DNA from: Streptomyces roseochromogenus subsp. oscitans DS 12.976
GTDB lineage: Bacteria > Actinomycetota > Actinomycetes > Streptomycetales > Streptomycetaceae
Direction: 5' to 3'
NCBI RefSeq assembly: GCF_000497445.1
Contig: NZ_CM002285.1
Location: forward strand, 6,701,946-6,765,945
DNA length: 64,000 bases
Positions 26,701 to 36,194 of the stretch are shown here, piece by piece. Below the pieces are notes generated by a model. The model worked only from the letters and a program-made list of their open reading frames with translations. It searched no databases and was not told the DNA's origin. The first letter of the stretch is position 1. Every line of letters begins with the position of its first letter. The translations under genes were made by a program, and so were the position numbers.

Positions 26701-29700
26701 GCTGCACTTCACCTGGAGCGGCGGCCACGTCACCCAGGTGGCCACCGACCCGGCCACCTCCGGCGGCACAGCCGAAACCTGGACGTACTCCTACACCAGC
26801 GGCAACCTGACCGGGGTGTGCCCGCCCACCTCCTCCACGGCGTGCACCGCCTACTCCTACACCTCCGGGTCGTCCTCCGGCTCGCACTACCGCACGTCCG
26901 TACTGGACGCCAACCCCTCCTCCTACTGGCGCCTCGGCGAGTCCACCGGCACCTCGGCGGCCAGCGAGGTCGCGGTCAACGAGGGCAACGACAACGGCAC
27001 TTACACCGGCGGTTACACCCTCGGCGCGGCCGGACCGCTGCCCGGCTCACCGACCACCGCCGCCACGCTCAACGGCTCCACCGGCTACGTCTCCCTGCCG
27101 AACAGCCTTCTGACCTCGGCGAGTTACGTCTCCGCCGGGATGTGGTTCAAGACCACCTCCTCCGGCGTGCTGTTCTCCTACCAGAAGGACGCGCTGACCA
27201 ACAGCTCCACGCCCGGCAACTACACACCGGCGCTGTACATCGGCACCTCCGGGAAGCTGTACGGCGAGTTCTGGGCGGGCAGCGTCTCCCCGATCTCCAC
27301 CTCGTCCTCGGTCGCCGACGGTGCCTGGCACTACGCGGTGCTGTCCGCCGCGGGCAACACGCAGTCGCTGTACCTGGACGGCAACCTTGTCGGCACCCTC
27401 TCGGGGCAGGTGTCGGTAACCGGCCAGCCGGTGGACGCCATCGGCACCGGATTCATCGGCGGCCACTGGCCCGACGAGCCGCACTACAGCACCACCAGCA
27501 ACACCGGCTACCGCACCTTCTTCAACGGCTCCGTCGCCGAAGCCGCCTTCTACACCCACGCGCTCGGCCTCCCGGCCGTCCAGCAGCAGTACACCGCGGG
27601 CACCCACGCCGCCAGCGAGCTGACCGGCACCACCCTGCCCTCGGGCAAGACCGCACTGGCCGCCTCCTACGACGCCTCCCGCGACCAGGCCACCCAGATC
27701 ACCGACGCCGACGGCGGCACCTGGAAGCTCGGCCAGCCCACCACCACCGGCTCCGGCGCCTACTACCGCGACGCGGTCATCTCCCAGGCCGCCCCCAACT
27801 ACTGGCGCTTCCAGGACACCTCCGGCAACCAAGCTGCCAACGAAGTCGCCGGGACCACGGCCTCCAACTGGTGGTCCTCCGGCCCTGCCACCTACAACAA
27901 CGTCACCCTCGGTGCGCCGGGACTGTTCACCGGCAGCCCGGAGACCGCCGCGTCCTTCAACGGCACCAGCTCCTACGTGTCGCTGCCGTCCACCACGATC
28001 TACGGCGGCAAGGTCTCGGCGAACTTCTCCATCGAGCTGTGGTTCAAGACCAGCGCCTCCGGCGAAACCCTGTTCAGCTACCAGAGCGGCCCGATCGGCA
28101 CCACCCTGTCAGGCAACTACACTCCCGCCCTGTACGTCGGCGCCGACGGCCACCTCTACGGGCAGTGGTGGGACCACCTGCTGTCACCCATGGAGTCCCC
28201 GGACCCCGTGAACGACGGGCAGTGGCACCAGGCCGTGCTCACGGTGAACACCAACGGTGAGCAGACCCTCAACCTGGACGGCCAGCAGGCCGACACCCGC
28301 ACCGGCCAGCAACTGGACTTCACCGGCGAGAATGTCGTCTCCATCGGCGCGGGCTACCTGTCGGGGTCCTGGCCCTCCCTGCCCTCGAACAACCCCCAGG
28401 GTTACTTCAACGGCTCCATCGCCGAGGTCTCCACCTTCAACCAAGCCCTGAGCACGCAGGCGGTGGCGGCCCAGTACGCCGCCCGCGGCACCTCCAATGG
28501 CGCCACCCCGGTCACCACCGTGCCCGTGACCGACCCCACGGGCAAGACCCTCACCTACCGCTACGACCCGGCCAACAGCTACCGCCTGATCTCGGTCACC
28601 GACGCGCTCGGCCATACCACCTCCTACTCCTACGACTCCGGAGGCTTTTTCGCCACGGTGACCGACCCGGACGGCAACTTCACCACCACCACGCAAAACA
28701 CGCGTGGGGACGTGCTGTCAAGCACGACCAGTGACATGCACGGTGACACCACCACCAGCTACTCCAGCTACCCGGCCTCCGGCACGTACGGCGTCACCGA
28801 CCCACGCAACGACGAGCCCACCTCCACCGCCGACCCGCGCTCCACCAGTGCCACCGACACCACCTACGCCACCACCTACACCTACGACTCCGCCGGGAAC
28901 CTGCTCACCTCCACAGACCCCGACCAGCACGCCGTCACCAAGACGTACACGGCGGGCACCGAGTCCGCGGTCGGCGGCGGCACCGAACCGGCCGGGCTCC
29001 TGGCATCCGTCAAGGACGCGAAGGGCAATGTCACCGGCTACGCCTACAGCAGTGCCGGTGACCTCGCCCAGGTGACCTCGCCCTCGGGGCTGAAGACCAC
29101 CTATACCTACGACAACCTTGGCAGGCGCCTCACCAGCACCCAGACCTCGGACACCTATCCGGCCGGCGTGACCACCAACTACACCTACGACGGCCAGGAC
29201 CGCATCGTCACCGCCACCGGACCGGCCACCACCGACGCCGTCAAGGGCACCACCCACACCTCCCAGACCACCTACACCTACGACGACGACGGCAACACCA
29301 CCTCGCAGGCGGTCGCGGACACCACCGGTGGGGACACCACCCGCACCAGCGCCTGGACGTACAACTCTCACGACCGGCTCGACTCAGTCACCGACCCTGC
29401 GGGCCGCAAGACCACCTACGGTTACGACGCCTACGGCAACCGCACCGCCGAGACCGACCCCAACGGCAACGCCTACACCTACGCGTACTCACCGACCGGT
29501 GAACTGCTCACCACCACGCTGACCAACTACACCGGAGACCCGGTCAGCCCCTCCTCGCCCACGTCCCTGGTGCTGGACTCACGCGCCTACGACCCGGCAG
29601 GCTGGCTTGCCTCCGACACCGACGCGATGGGGCGGACCACCAGCTACTACTACAACTGGAATCACAAGCTCATCCAGGCCTACCTGGCCAACTTCCACAA

Positions 29701-32700
29701 CCCGGACGGCTCCACCACCACAAAGGTCCTCCAGCAGGATGCCTACGACGCTGCCGGCCATCTGACGGAACAGCAGAACACCGCCGCCCTGATCGAGACC
29801 GACTACACCGTCGACCCCGCGGGCCTGGTCACCGGATCCGTCTTCGACCCCTACGGCCAGAACAAGACCACCACCTCCAACAGCTACGACCCCGACGGCA
29901 ACCTCACTTCTGCATCCGTCACCAAGGGCAGCACCACCGAACAGACCGACTACGCCTACAACACCCTCGGCGACGCCACCTCCGAGACCGTCCACAACGG
30001 CTCCACCAACCTCGTCACCACCCACACCTACGACCAGCGCGGACTGCTCACCTCCACCACCGATCCGCGCGGCAACGTCTCCGGCGCCACCCCCGCGAAC
30101 TACACCACCGCCTTCACCTCCGACCAGGCGGGCCAGCTCACCCAGGTCGCTGCGCCGACGGTGAACGCGGAGACCAACGGCGGCACGCCGCAGCAGGTGC
30201 ACCCCATCACCCTGTACGGCTACGACACCTTCGGCGATAAGACGTCCATCGACGACCCCGACGGCAACATCACCACCTACACCTACGACTCCGACGGCGA
30301 ACGGGTCGCCACCTCGGGGGCTGCCTACACCCCGCCAGGGTCCACCACCGCCATCACCCCCACCGTCACCGCCCAGTACAACGCGGCCGGAAGCATCACC
30401 GCCGCCACCGACGGCAACGGCAACACCAGCAGCTACACCTACGACCAGTTCGGCAACCTGGCCCAAGCTGTTCAGCCCGCCGTAGGCGGCAGCGCACCGA
30501 CCACCCACACCACGTACGACACCGACGGCGAGAAGCTGTCCATCACCGACCCGACCGGCGCGGTCACCACGTCGACCTACGACGACCTCGGCCGCACCCT
30601 GACCGTCAGCCAGGTGGTCCGGCAACCAACCACCACCACCGACACAACTACCTACGGCTACGACGCGGCAGGCAACCCCAACTCCACGACCCTGCCGGGC
30701 GGCCAGACCTCCACGGCTACCTACGACACGGCCGGTAACCGAATCACCGCCACCGACCCGCTGGGCAACAGCACCCACTCCACGTATGACCTCGACAACC
30801 GGCTGACCCAGACCACACTGCCTGACGGCACGGCCATCACCCACACCTACGACCTGGCCGGACGTCAGACCGGATCGGCAAAGCTGGACGCGTCCGGCAC
30901 CACCCTGGCCTCCACCTCTACCAGCTACGATCCGGCCGGCAACCCCACAGCGGTCACCGACGCCAACGGCCACACCACCCGCTACACCTACGACGCCACC
31001 AACGTCCTCACACAGCAGACCGAACCGGTCACCTCCACCTCGTCCATCACCACCAGCTTCGGCTACGACTCCGCCGGCAAGCACACCCGCTACACCGACG
31101 GCAACGGCAACGCCACCATCACCACCTACAACACCCTCGGCCTGGCCGAATCAACCATCGAGCCGAGCACCCCCTCCTTCCCGAACGTCTCCGACCGCAC
31201 CACCACCACCGCCTACGACGCCGACGGCCACCCCGTCACCGTCACCCGACCCGGGGGCGTCATCGAGACCAGCGCCTACAACGCCGACGGACAGCTGACC
31301 AGCCAGTCAGGCAGCGGAGCCGAGGCAACCACCACCACCCGCACCTTCGGCTACGACGCTGCCAGCCGCGTCACCTCCGTCAGCGCCCCCAACGGCACCA
31401 ACACCTACACCTACAACGACCGCGGCGAGATCACCGCAGCCAGTGGACCGTCCGGCACCGCCAGCTACGCCTACAACTCCAACGGTCAACTGACCTCCCG
31501 GACCGACAAGGCCGGCACGACCGCCTTCACCTACGACAACGCCGGAAACCTTGCGACCGCCGCCGACCCGCTGAACGGCACCACGCTGACCTACACCCGA
31601 AACACCCTCGGCCAGGTCACCGGCATCTCCTACGGCAGCGGTGCCGCCAGCCAAACCCTCCACTACGACGCCCAGCACCGGCTGACCAGCCAAACCCTCA
31701 CCACCCCCGGTGGTGCCACCGAAGCAGCCACCAGCTACGGCTACGACACCGCAGGAAACATCACCTCGCAGGCCACCACCGGCACTGCCGCAGCCGCCAG
31801 CAACACCTACACCTACGACCAGGCAAACCGACTGAGCAGCTGGAACAACGGAACCACCAGCACCTCCTACGGCTACGACAACGCCAGCAACCGCACCAGC
31901 ACCGCCACCGGCTCAACCACCTCCACTGCCACCTACAACGCCCGCAACCAGCTGACGTCCACCACCGCAGGCTCAGCGACCACCAACTACAGCTACACCG
32001 CCCGAGGCACCCTGGCGACGGTCACTGGCACCAGCACCGAGAACCTCACCTACGACGCCTTCGACCAACTCGTCACCGATGGCGCCACCAATTACACCCA
32101 CGACGCCCTCGGTCGCCTTGCCACCGCGGGATCGGCAACCTTCACCTACAACGGCACCGACAACACCATCGTCTCCGACGGCACCGACACCTACAGCCGT
32201 GGCCTCGGGAACCAGCTGATCGGCATCAGCAACAGTGCGGGCGCATCCCTCGCCTACACCGACCAGCACGGCGACCTCAGCGCCACCTTCACCGCAACTG
32301 GCACAGCCCTAGCTGGGTCCACGGCCTATGACCCCTACGGGCAGGTCATCGCCAACAGCGGCACCAGGCACGACCTCGGCTACCAAGGCGGCTGGACCGA
32401 CCCCACCACCAGCCGGACCGCCACCGCCAGCCGCTGGTACGACCCGGCAACCGGCAACTTCACCAGCCACGACGCCACCGCCCAGCCCCCTGCCCCTTCC
32501 GTCAACGCAAACGCCTACGCCTACGGCAACGACAACCCCCTCACCAACGCCGATCCCTCCGGCAACAGCTCCTGCTACAGCACGCCCTATACCCCTGCTC
32601 CGGAACCGAGCACCAACTGGCAGCCGGCAGGCGACGGTGGTGGAGGAGACACAGGCGGCGGTGGCGGAGGCGGCGGCGGTTACACCGCGCCGCACGATGT

Positions 32701-33820
32701 CACCAGCACGTACGACGCGACTCAGGGCGACGACATCTGGAACACCCTCGAGGTGGTGGGTCTGGGCATCCTGATCGGCGTAGCTGTTGTAGCCGCGGTG
32801 GTCACCGCCCCGGTAGACGCAGTCGTCGGCGGACTGGCAGCGATAGGCGCAGGCCTCGCAGCCGCCTTCGACTTCGGGTACTCGAGCTGCGACGTCGCAA
32901 TCAGCCACCCGGCACCGCCGCCGCCCCCGCCGCCGACCGCGCAGATGGGCCTGCGTGAAAACCCCGGCGCCCGCCCCAGCGGCCAAGCTGACGGTGCCAG
33001 CCCCAAGATCGACCCGTCCAAGTTCAAGGTGGTCGCCACTGTGGCCGCCGCTGCCGCAGCCCAGGCAGGCCACCAGCCGCTCGCCAACGGCGGAACTTCC
33101 TCGGCTGCCGGCAACGCACTGGCCTCGCTCACCGCGGCGGGGGCTACCGCGGCGTTCTGCACCCTGACTGGGGCGTGCACGCCCCAAGACGATCAGTCGG
33201 ACCCGGGGTGCCAAGTCGACGGTGCTGGATGGACCGACTATGGACCAGTCGACATCGGCCATGGCGGACGCGCGACTGGAGTGACGGCGTGCCTGGACAG
33301 CAGCTACTTGGAGTCACATCCGGGCACCTCGACCGAGACCAACAAGGGCGAGGGGATCGTTCCGCCAGGCTATGACTGGGCGCGAAAGTACGTCGGTTAT
33401 TTGGGCGGCAAGCCGAGTGGCGTGAACGCCTGCCACCTCCTGGGGGCACAATTGAGCGGCTCCGGCACCAATCTCGAAAATCTTGCAACCTGCGGAACGG
33501 ATGGAAACTCGTACGTCGGGAAGCCCAATAAGCCGATCAAGCCGATGGATAGCATGCTGCATTTCGAAGACAAGGTGCGGCAGGCAGTGGATGACGGCAA
33601 TATCGTTCTCTATCGGGTGACGCCGGTATATTCCGGTAGTCGAACCGTGCCGTACGAGATGCAAATGTCCTACGTTTCCTGGGACCGCTCCGGAAGACTC
33701 AACGGGGCCGCATCAGACACCGTTTCCAACCTCATATACACTGCGGGTAGCGGATGGAAGAACCTTGGCACAGCGGTCGACAGCCGAACCGGCGCCGATG
33801 CCCCCGTCGCCGGTCAGTAG
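23759..33820 (+). CDS. Giant secreted RHS toxin with DNRLRE, two LamG domains and C-terminal nuclease
   Basis: A product of about 3353 residues. The signal anchor RRIALAVSGVLLVAVATQPAEA is followed by a basic linker and a DNRLRE-type beta domain (about 400-580). An RHS-core N-terminal region and two LamG-like sandwiches (about 1049-1268 and 1344-1560, each starting with YWR and FNG/LNG STGYVSLP) come next. More than 30 YD/RHS repeats (TYTYDxxGNL) follow to about residue 2934, ending in WYDPATGNFTSHD, the RHS shell closure. A Gly-rich linker and a hydrophobic pair of helices precede the final nuclease domain. There GVNACHLLGAQLSGSGTNLENL holds the catalytic His (about 3226), and VLYRVTPVYSGSRTVPYE matches the non-specific DNA/RNA nuclease fold. 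ATG 23759 is provisional. Downstream SUKH genes are the likely immunity proteins. Confidence 0.9.
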   Translation: MSRHRFRVSSGVGKGLASLIALLTGGVQRRWLRRIALAVSGVLLVAVATQPAEAVIDEHALASGSAVLPHQRTGSAAGLPHQVKSAALRTKGSASSPKAKAVRGALPPSKTHVPKAKERGSFRPQGQLAAKRVSPPARIRAALLKEAQRKAAKAAGAGSSAQEGDPHIPGPNASGAEVVKDRTGNTSVFRNADGTLTARVYSRPVHYRTAKGAWADIDSTLVQGSDGRWAERADSAPAGFAASGNDPLLVSYGPSASEQVGYSLQGAAAVTGQVSGNAISYPQIATSSDLKYSVTSGGVKETLVLHDASAPTSWVFPLQLTGLTPSLTSDGSVVFKNSSGAVRVTIPHGYMEDSNIGKVSGEGATSTGVTYSLTTVDGAPALRVSLDASWLHDKARVFPVKVDPTNLNASSSTYVETPYDINFSTDSVLKVGSYDGGSHKANSYVLNWSFGSTFQNDYIEQASLYLDDVWSGGCTAEPVYVHGITSSWNVGTIADYPGLSYGSTIGSSSFEAGASCGGSSWHGIDIGDNPSAAGVKLLEGWAHGTVYNNGLALTADNSVVAAWKQFASVNSSYPPYLSVTYSSYGADYSIPKQTYTQPTASTTGSMKVALTNRGTASWSTSSTQLATDIYNTSWTKLSTNATKTYVTSSVSPNSSLTMTGTLPAEPPGQYYVCWDMLTSGTSFYTTYNVPQTCAEFTSADTPPQIDSTSPPSNVVAGSLTPQLFAGGSDPDNYPGNGLTYDFQVYTNPASGKPSLVVDSGSVSKTQWTVPAGKLAWNQSYYWIVSDSDGDAQSAWSYPSYFSTTVPQPLITSHLGEAAQGPAGRTFAPRVGNYTTAATDAEVSVAGPALSVRRSYNSLDPRTGNLFGAGWSTLYDMSALPDNDGSGAVVVTLANGQATRFGLNADGTTFTPPQGTYSTFQTVTGGGYTLTDKSGTTYTFGQQVGSAWKLKTIKDASGRSETLSYNADGTLATATNTTSSRTLHFTWSGGHVTQVATDPATSGGTAETWTYSYTSGNLTGVCPPTSSTACTAYSYTSGSSSGSHYRTSVLDANPSSYWRLGESTGTSAASEVAVNEGNDNGTYTGGYTLGAAGPLPGSPTTAATLNGSTGYVSLPNSLLTSASYVSAGMWFKTTSSGVLFSYQKDALTNSSTPGNYTPALYIGTSGKLYGEFWAGSVSPISTSSSVADGAWHYAVLSAAGNTQSLYLDGNLVGTLSGQVSVTGQPVDAIGTGFIGGHWPDEPHYSTTSNTGYRTFFNGSVAEAAFYTHALGLPAVQQQYTAGTHAASELTGTTLPSGKTALAASYDASRDQATQITDADGGTWKLGQPTTTGSGAYYRDAVISQAAPNYWRFQDTSGNQAANEVAGTTASNWWSSGPATYNNVTLGAPGLFTGSPETAASFNGTSSYVSLPSTTIYGGKVSANFSIELWFKTSASGETLFSYQSGPIGTTLSGNYTPALYVGADGHLYGQWWDHLLSPMESPDPVNDGQWHQAVLTVNTNGEQTLNLDGQQADTRTGQQLDFTGENVVSIGAGYLSGSWPSLPSNNPQGYFNGSIAEVSTFNQALSTQAVAAQYAARGTSNGATPVTTVPVTDPTGKTLTYRYDPANSYRLISVTDALGHTTSYSYDSGGFFATVTDPDGNFTTTTQNTRGDVLSSTTSDMHGDTTTSYSSYPASGTYGVTDPRNDEPTSTADPRSTSATDTTYATTYTYDSAGNLLTSTDPDQHAVTKTYTAGTESAVGGGTEPAGLLASVKDAKGNVTGYAYSSAGDLAQVTSPSGLKTTYTYDNLGRRLTSTQTSDTYPAGVTTNYTYDGQDRIVTATGPATTDAVKGTTHTSQTTYTYDDDGNTTSQAVADTTGGDTTRTSAWTYNSHDRLDSVTDPAGRKTTYGYDAYGNRTAETDPNGNAYTYAYSPTGELLTTTLTNYTGDPVSPSSPTSLVLDSRAYDPAGWLASDTDAMGRTTSYYYNWNHKLIQAYLANFHNPDGSTTTKVLQQDAYDAAGHLTEQQNTAALIETDYTVDPAGLVTGSVFDPYGQNKTTTSNSYDPDGNLTSASVTKGSTTEQTDYAYNTLGDATSETVHNGSTNLVTTHTYDQRGLLTSTTDPRGNVSGATPANYTTAFTSDQAGQLTQVAAPTVNAETNGGTPQQVHPITLYGYDTFGDKTSIDDPDGNITTYTYDSDGERVATSGAAYTPPGSTTAITPTVTAQYNAAGSITAATDGNGNTSSYTYDQFGNLAQAVQPAVGGSAPTTHTTYDTDGEKLSITDPTGAVTTSTYDDLGRTLTVSQVVRQPTTTTDTTTYGYDAAGNPNSTTLPGGQTSTATYDTAGNRITATDPLGNSTHSTYDLDNRLTQTTLPDGTAITHTYDLAGRQTGSAKLDASGTTLASTSTSYDPAGNPTAVTDANGHTTRYTYDATNVLTQQTEPVTSTSSITTSFGYDSAGKHTRYTDGNGNATITTYNTLGLAESTIEPSTPSFPNVSDRTTTTAYDADGHPVTVTRPGGVIETSAYNADGQLTSQSGSGAEATTTTRTFGYDAASRVTSVSAPNGTNTYTYNDRGEITAASGPSGTASYAYNSNGQLTSRTDKAGTTAFTYDNAGNLATAADPLNGTTLTYTRNTLGQVTGISYGSGAASQTLHYDAQHRLTSQTLTTPGGATEAATSYGYDTAGNITSQATTGTAAAASNTYTYDQANRLSSWNNGTTSTSYGYDNASNRTSTATGSTTSTATYNARNQLTSTTAGSATTNYSYTARGTLATVTGTSTENLTYDAFDQLVTDGATNYTHDALGRLATAGSATFTYNGTDNTIVSDGTDTYSRGLGNQLIGISNSAGASLAYTDQHGDLSATFTATGTALAGSTAYDPYGQVIANSGTRHDLGYQGGWTDPTTSRTATASRWYDPATGNFTSHDATAQPPAPSVNANAYAYGNDNPLTNADPSGNSSCYSTPYTPAPEPSTNWQPAGDGGGGDTGGGGGGGGGYTAPHDVTSTYDATQGDDIWNTLEVVGLGILIGVAVVAAVVTAPVDAVVGGLAAIGAGLAAAFDFGYSSCDVAISHPAPPPPPPPTAQMGLRENPGARPSGQADGASPKIDPSKFKVVATVAAAAAAQAGHQPLANGGTSSAAGNALASLTAAGATAAFCTLTGACTPQDDQSDPGCQVDGAGWTDYGPVDIGHGGRATGVTACLDSSYLESHPGTSTETNKGEGIVPPGYDWARKYVGYLGGKPSGVNACHLLGAQLSGSGTNLENLATCGTDGNSYVGKPNKPIKPMDSMLHFEDKVRQAVDDGNIVLYRVTPVYSGSRTVPYEMQMSYVSWDRSGRLNGAASDTVSNLIYTAGSGWKNLGTAVDSRTGADAPVAGQ

Positions 33821-33853
33821 CGCCGTGGATGTTCCACGAGAGAGGACTCGTAC

Positions 33854-34417
33854 ATGGGCCACCCGGCTATGAGTCACCCCGCGATCCTGCGCCTTGGTCA
33901 GGTACTCGAAGCGCCTCCGACCGGTGGTGACCGCGTCGACTGGGATGTGCTGTTCGAGGAGTCGGGTCTGCGGTTGCCCGAGGACTACCGTGCCTTTGTC
34001 GAGGTCTATGGCGGGGGGGAAATCGATGAGTACCTTTCGGTGAGCACCCCGCCGGTTACGGAGTCAGCCTATGGCGATCTGCTGGATGGGTTGAACCCAT
34101 CGCTCCGTCCAGCAGATCTGGAGTTCTTGGCAGGTCACTTTGCTGGCAGTGCAACGCCGGAGGTTTTGGCCTTCGGTGGCACTGCGAGCGGTGACGCAGT
34201 CTTCTGGCTGTGCACTGACACTGATCCCGACAAATGGAGTGTCGCCGCCTTTAGACGCCAGTCACCCTACGGAACCGTTCCCTGGACGGTTTTCAGTGGC
34301 GGGATGGTGGAGTTCCTGCTGGCTGTCCTTGGCGGGAACCTCCAGCCTTTCAGTGACCGCAGTCTTGCCCAAGGGCCGCACGAATTTCTCGGTTGGCGAG
34401 CCATGAGAGGTTTCTGA
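33854..34417 (+). CDS. SUKH-family (SMI1/KNR4) immunity protein 1
   Basis: A 187-residue cytosolic protein with the SUKH pattern: an N-terminal Trp-containing helix (VDWDVLFEESGLRLPEDYRAF) and VEVYGGGEIDEYLSV. A core stretch with the family's Trp and Asp follows (FWLCTDTDPDKWSVAA), then a C-terminal helix (GMVEFLLAVLGGNLQPF). SUKH proteins neutralise a wide range of nuclease toxins by direct binding. It starts 33 bp after the RHS toxin stop, with AGAGGA eight bases before the ATG, so it is the first candidate to protect against the RHS nuclease. No membrane segment is present. Confidence 0.82.
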   Translation: MGHPAMSHPAILRLGQVLEAPPTGGDRVDWDVLFEESGLRLPEDYRAFVEVYGGGEIDEYLSVSTPPVTESAYGDLLDGLNPSLRPADLEFLAGHFAGSATPEVLAFGGTASGDAVFWLCTDTDPDKWSVAAFRRQSPYGTVPWTVFSGGMVEFLLAVLGGNLQPFSDRSLAQGPHEFLGWRAMRGF

Positions 34418-34657
34418 AAGCCAGTTGCTGCTGGCATCCTTCTCGGCAGCCCGGGGCTGCGTCGTTCTCGCGGGGTGCTTAATCACCTGATGTCCAAGGG
34501 GGCCAGGGGCCTGGCGGGGTTGCCGGCGTGGTGCCGGAGGCCCTCAGCGATGCTTGCGCGGCCGGTGAGCCGGGGACGCACCCTAGTCGTAGGACGTGCC
34601 CGACCCGCCCGGCCGGGTGCCGTGCAGGGCGAGCCTGCGCGGCACCGAGGAGGAGAA

Positions 34658-35236
34658 GTGAACCAGAACATGCGCAAGCTCATGACCTTGATGCCTCCGC
34701 ACGTTGGTGCGGGTGACGTCATCGACTGGCGCCAGGCGCGCGAAGTGTGGGGCTGCGATTTCCCTTCCGATTTCCGGGACTTCATGTCCGTCTACGGATC
34801 AGGCGTGATCGAGGACCGCCTCGCCATCTCTCGCCAGAACGAGGGCGCCCCGGGTGACGGGCCCTATGGCGCCTGGTTCGTCCCGTCCCCGGACTGGCTG
34901 GAGGACGTTTCGGCGCCGTATCCGGCATGGCCGGCAGCGGGAAGTCTGATCTGCTGGGGGGAGGATTCGAACCAGAACGTCCTGTGCTGGTCCACCCGCG
35001 GCAGTGATCCGGACAAGTGGCCGGTCGTTGTCTGGGACTCCGGCGGTCTCGACGGCGAGGCATTCATCGAGTTCGACTGCGGCATGGCGGAGTTGCTGCT
35101 TCGGATCTTCAGTGAAGAACAGCCGTATCCCTTCAACGAGGGATTCCTGGGCGGTGTCACCCGTCCCAGATTCGTGCATCGCAGGGAAGAGGCCCGTCTG
35201 CGTGGGCTCGGCATCAACCCTTGGCCGGACGCTTGA
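34658..35236 (+). CDS. SUKH-family immunity protein 2
   Basis: A 192-residue SUKH protein with the same landmarks as the preceding gene: IDWRQAREVWGCDFPSDFRDF, MSVYGSGVIEDRLAI, VLCWSTRGSDPDKWPVVVW and a C-terminal helix GMAELLLRIFSEEQPYPF. GTG at 34658 is supported by GGAGGAG seven bases upstream. It is divergent in sequence from the first SUKH protein, sharing mainly the fold-defining positions. It is therefore either immunity to a different toxin or a diversified copy. About 240 bp separate it from SUKH 1, enough for its own promoter. Confidence 0.82.
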   Translation: MNQNMRKLMTLMPPHVGAGDVIDWRQAREVWGCDFPSDFRDFMSVYGSGVIEDRLAISRQNEGAPGDGPYGAWFVPSPDWLEDVSAPYPAWPAAGSLICWGEDSNQNVLCWSTRGSDPDKWPVVVWDSGGLDGEAFIEFDCGMAELLLRIFSEEQPYPFNEGFLGGVTRPRFVHRREEARLRGLGINPWPDA

Positions 35237-35390
35237 ACCTCACCCGCAACCAGGCGCAGCCTCTTGCCCAAGAAGCGGGCGCACGGCAGGCGTCTGCGAC
35301 TGCGGCTGTTCTCGGTGCCACCCAAGAGGAATGCGTTGTCCAGAACAACGCAACGGCATCAGGTAGCTACTGCAGTCACGGGATTTGGTG

Positions 35391-35684
35391 ATGATTTCTA
35401 CAAAAATTGTCGACGCTCTCCTGCCTCTTCTTGGCGGTCCTGTTCGCCACGGCGAAGAGAAACAGCTGAGAGAGGTGGCAGCAGAGTGGGGTGTGCAGTT
35501 TCCACCGGCCTTCGTTGAAGCTGCCGGGGCGTACGGGGACACAGTCATCTGCGACTACATCTTTCTTTGCGGTGCCCGGAAGATCCGCTCCTATGCTGAG
35601 CGAATGGGGCGTCGAATGGAGCAGTCTCGGGAGCGATCGAGACCGACTGGATGCCGGAGTGGCCTTCGCGGCCATACCCCCTAG
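35391..35684 (+). pseudogene. Truncated third SUKH-like immunity gene
   Basis: The ATG at 35391 opens a SUKH-like start (LREVAAEWGVQFPPAFVEAAGAYGDTVICDYIFL) that matches the GxxFPxxFxxxxxxYGxxxIxDxL pattern of the two genes before it. After about 70 residues the resemblance ends in an Arg-rich, shifted-looking tail and a stop, where a full gene would continue for another 100 residues. Codon use is lower in GC (ATT, TCT, ACA, AAA early on) than in the surroundings. It is most likely a decaying immunity gene at the end of a SUKH array. Confidence 0.6.
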
Positions 35685-35739
35685 AACTCGTTGACTGAGC
35701 TCTTTCGGCGTGGTCACTGAACCTCTTTGCCGTGGCTGG

Positions 35740-36194
35740 TCCGTGACGCGGTTCAGCCTCACCCTTATGAGCAGTTGGCCGCGCTACCGCGCAGTGGGGC
35801 GTGACGGCGAGTCGCGGAGGGCGCTGCTGGCTCAGCAGCGTCGGCGCCGTGAGGCGGCGGGCGTCTCGGCGAAAGCATGGGGCCTTCTCCAGGACGCAAC
35901 GGTCGGGTACGGGTATCGGCCGTGGCTGGCCGGGCTGTGGTTGTTGGGCCTGCTTGCCGCCGGATCGGTCTACTTCGCGTCCCACCACCCTGCACCGCTG
36001 GGCACGGGCAACCCGCATTTCAACGCGGTCGCCTACACGCTCGACCTTTGGTGCCGGTAGTGAGCCTTGGTCAATCGGGCGCGTGGAATCCGAGCGGGTC
36101 CAGTCAGGTGCTGGCCTATGCGCTGATCAGCAGTGGTTGGACGCGAGCCACGACGCTGGTCGCCGGGGTCACACGAATACTGGTGCGGCCTTGA
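35740..36194 (+). pseudogene. Frameshifted 3' remnant of a membrane-associated oxidoreductase-type gene
   Basis: The pieces HPYEQLAA, then YRAVGRDGESRRALLAQQRRRRE with GLLQDATVGYGYRPWLAGLWLLGLLAAGS and FNAVAYTLDL, then LVPVVSLGQSGAWNP with LAYALISSGWTRATTLVAGVTR, follow in order. They lie in three different frames with breaks near 35780 and 36055. Together they match the C-terminal end (helical repeat, two membrane helices) of a large Streptomyces protein usually annotated as membrane-associated oxidoreductase. The 5' part is absent. The remnant is cargo debris at the right end of the element. Confidence 0.65.

Noticed and set aside
29579..33262. Long reverse frames opposite the RHS repeats
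   Set aside because: Gly/Val-rich low-complexity translation caused by the repeated TAC-ACC-TAC-GAC codons of the RHS gene.
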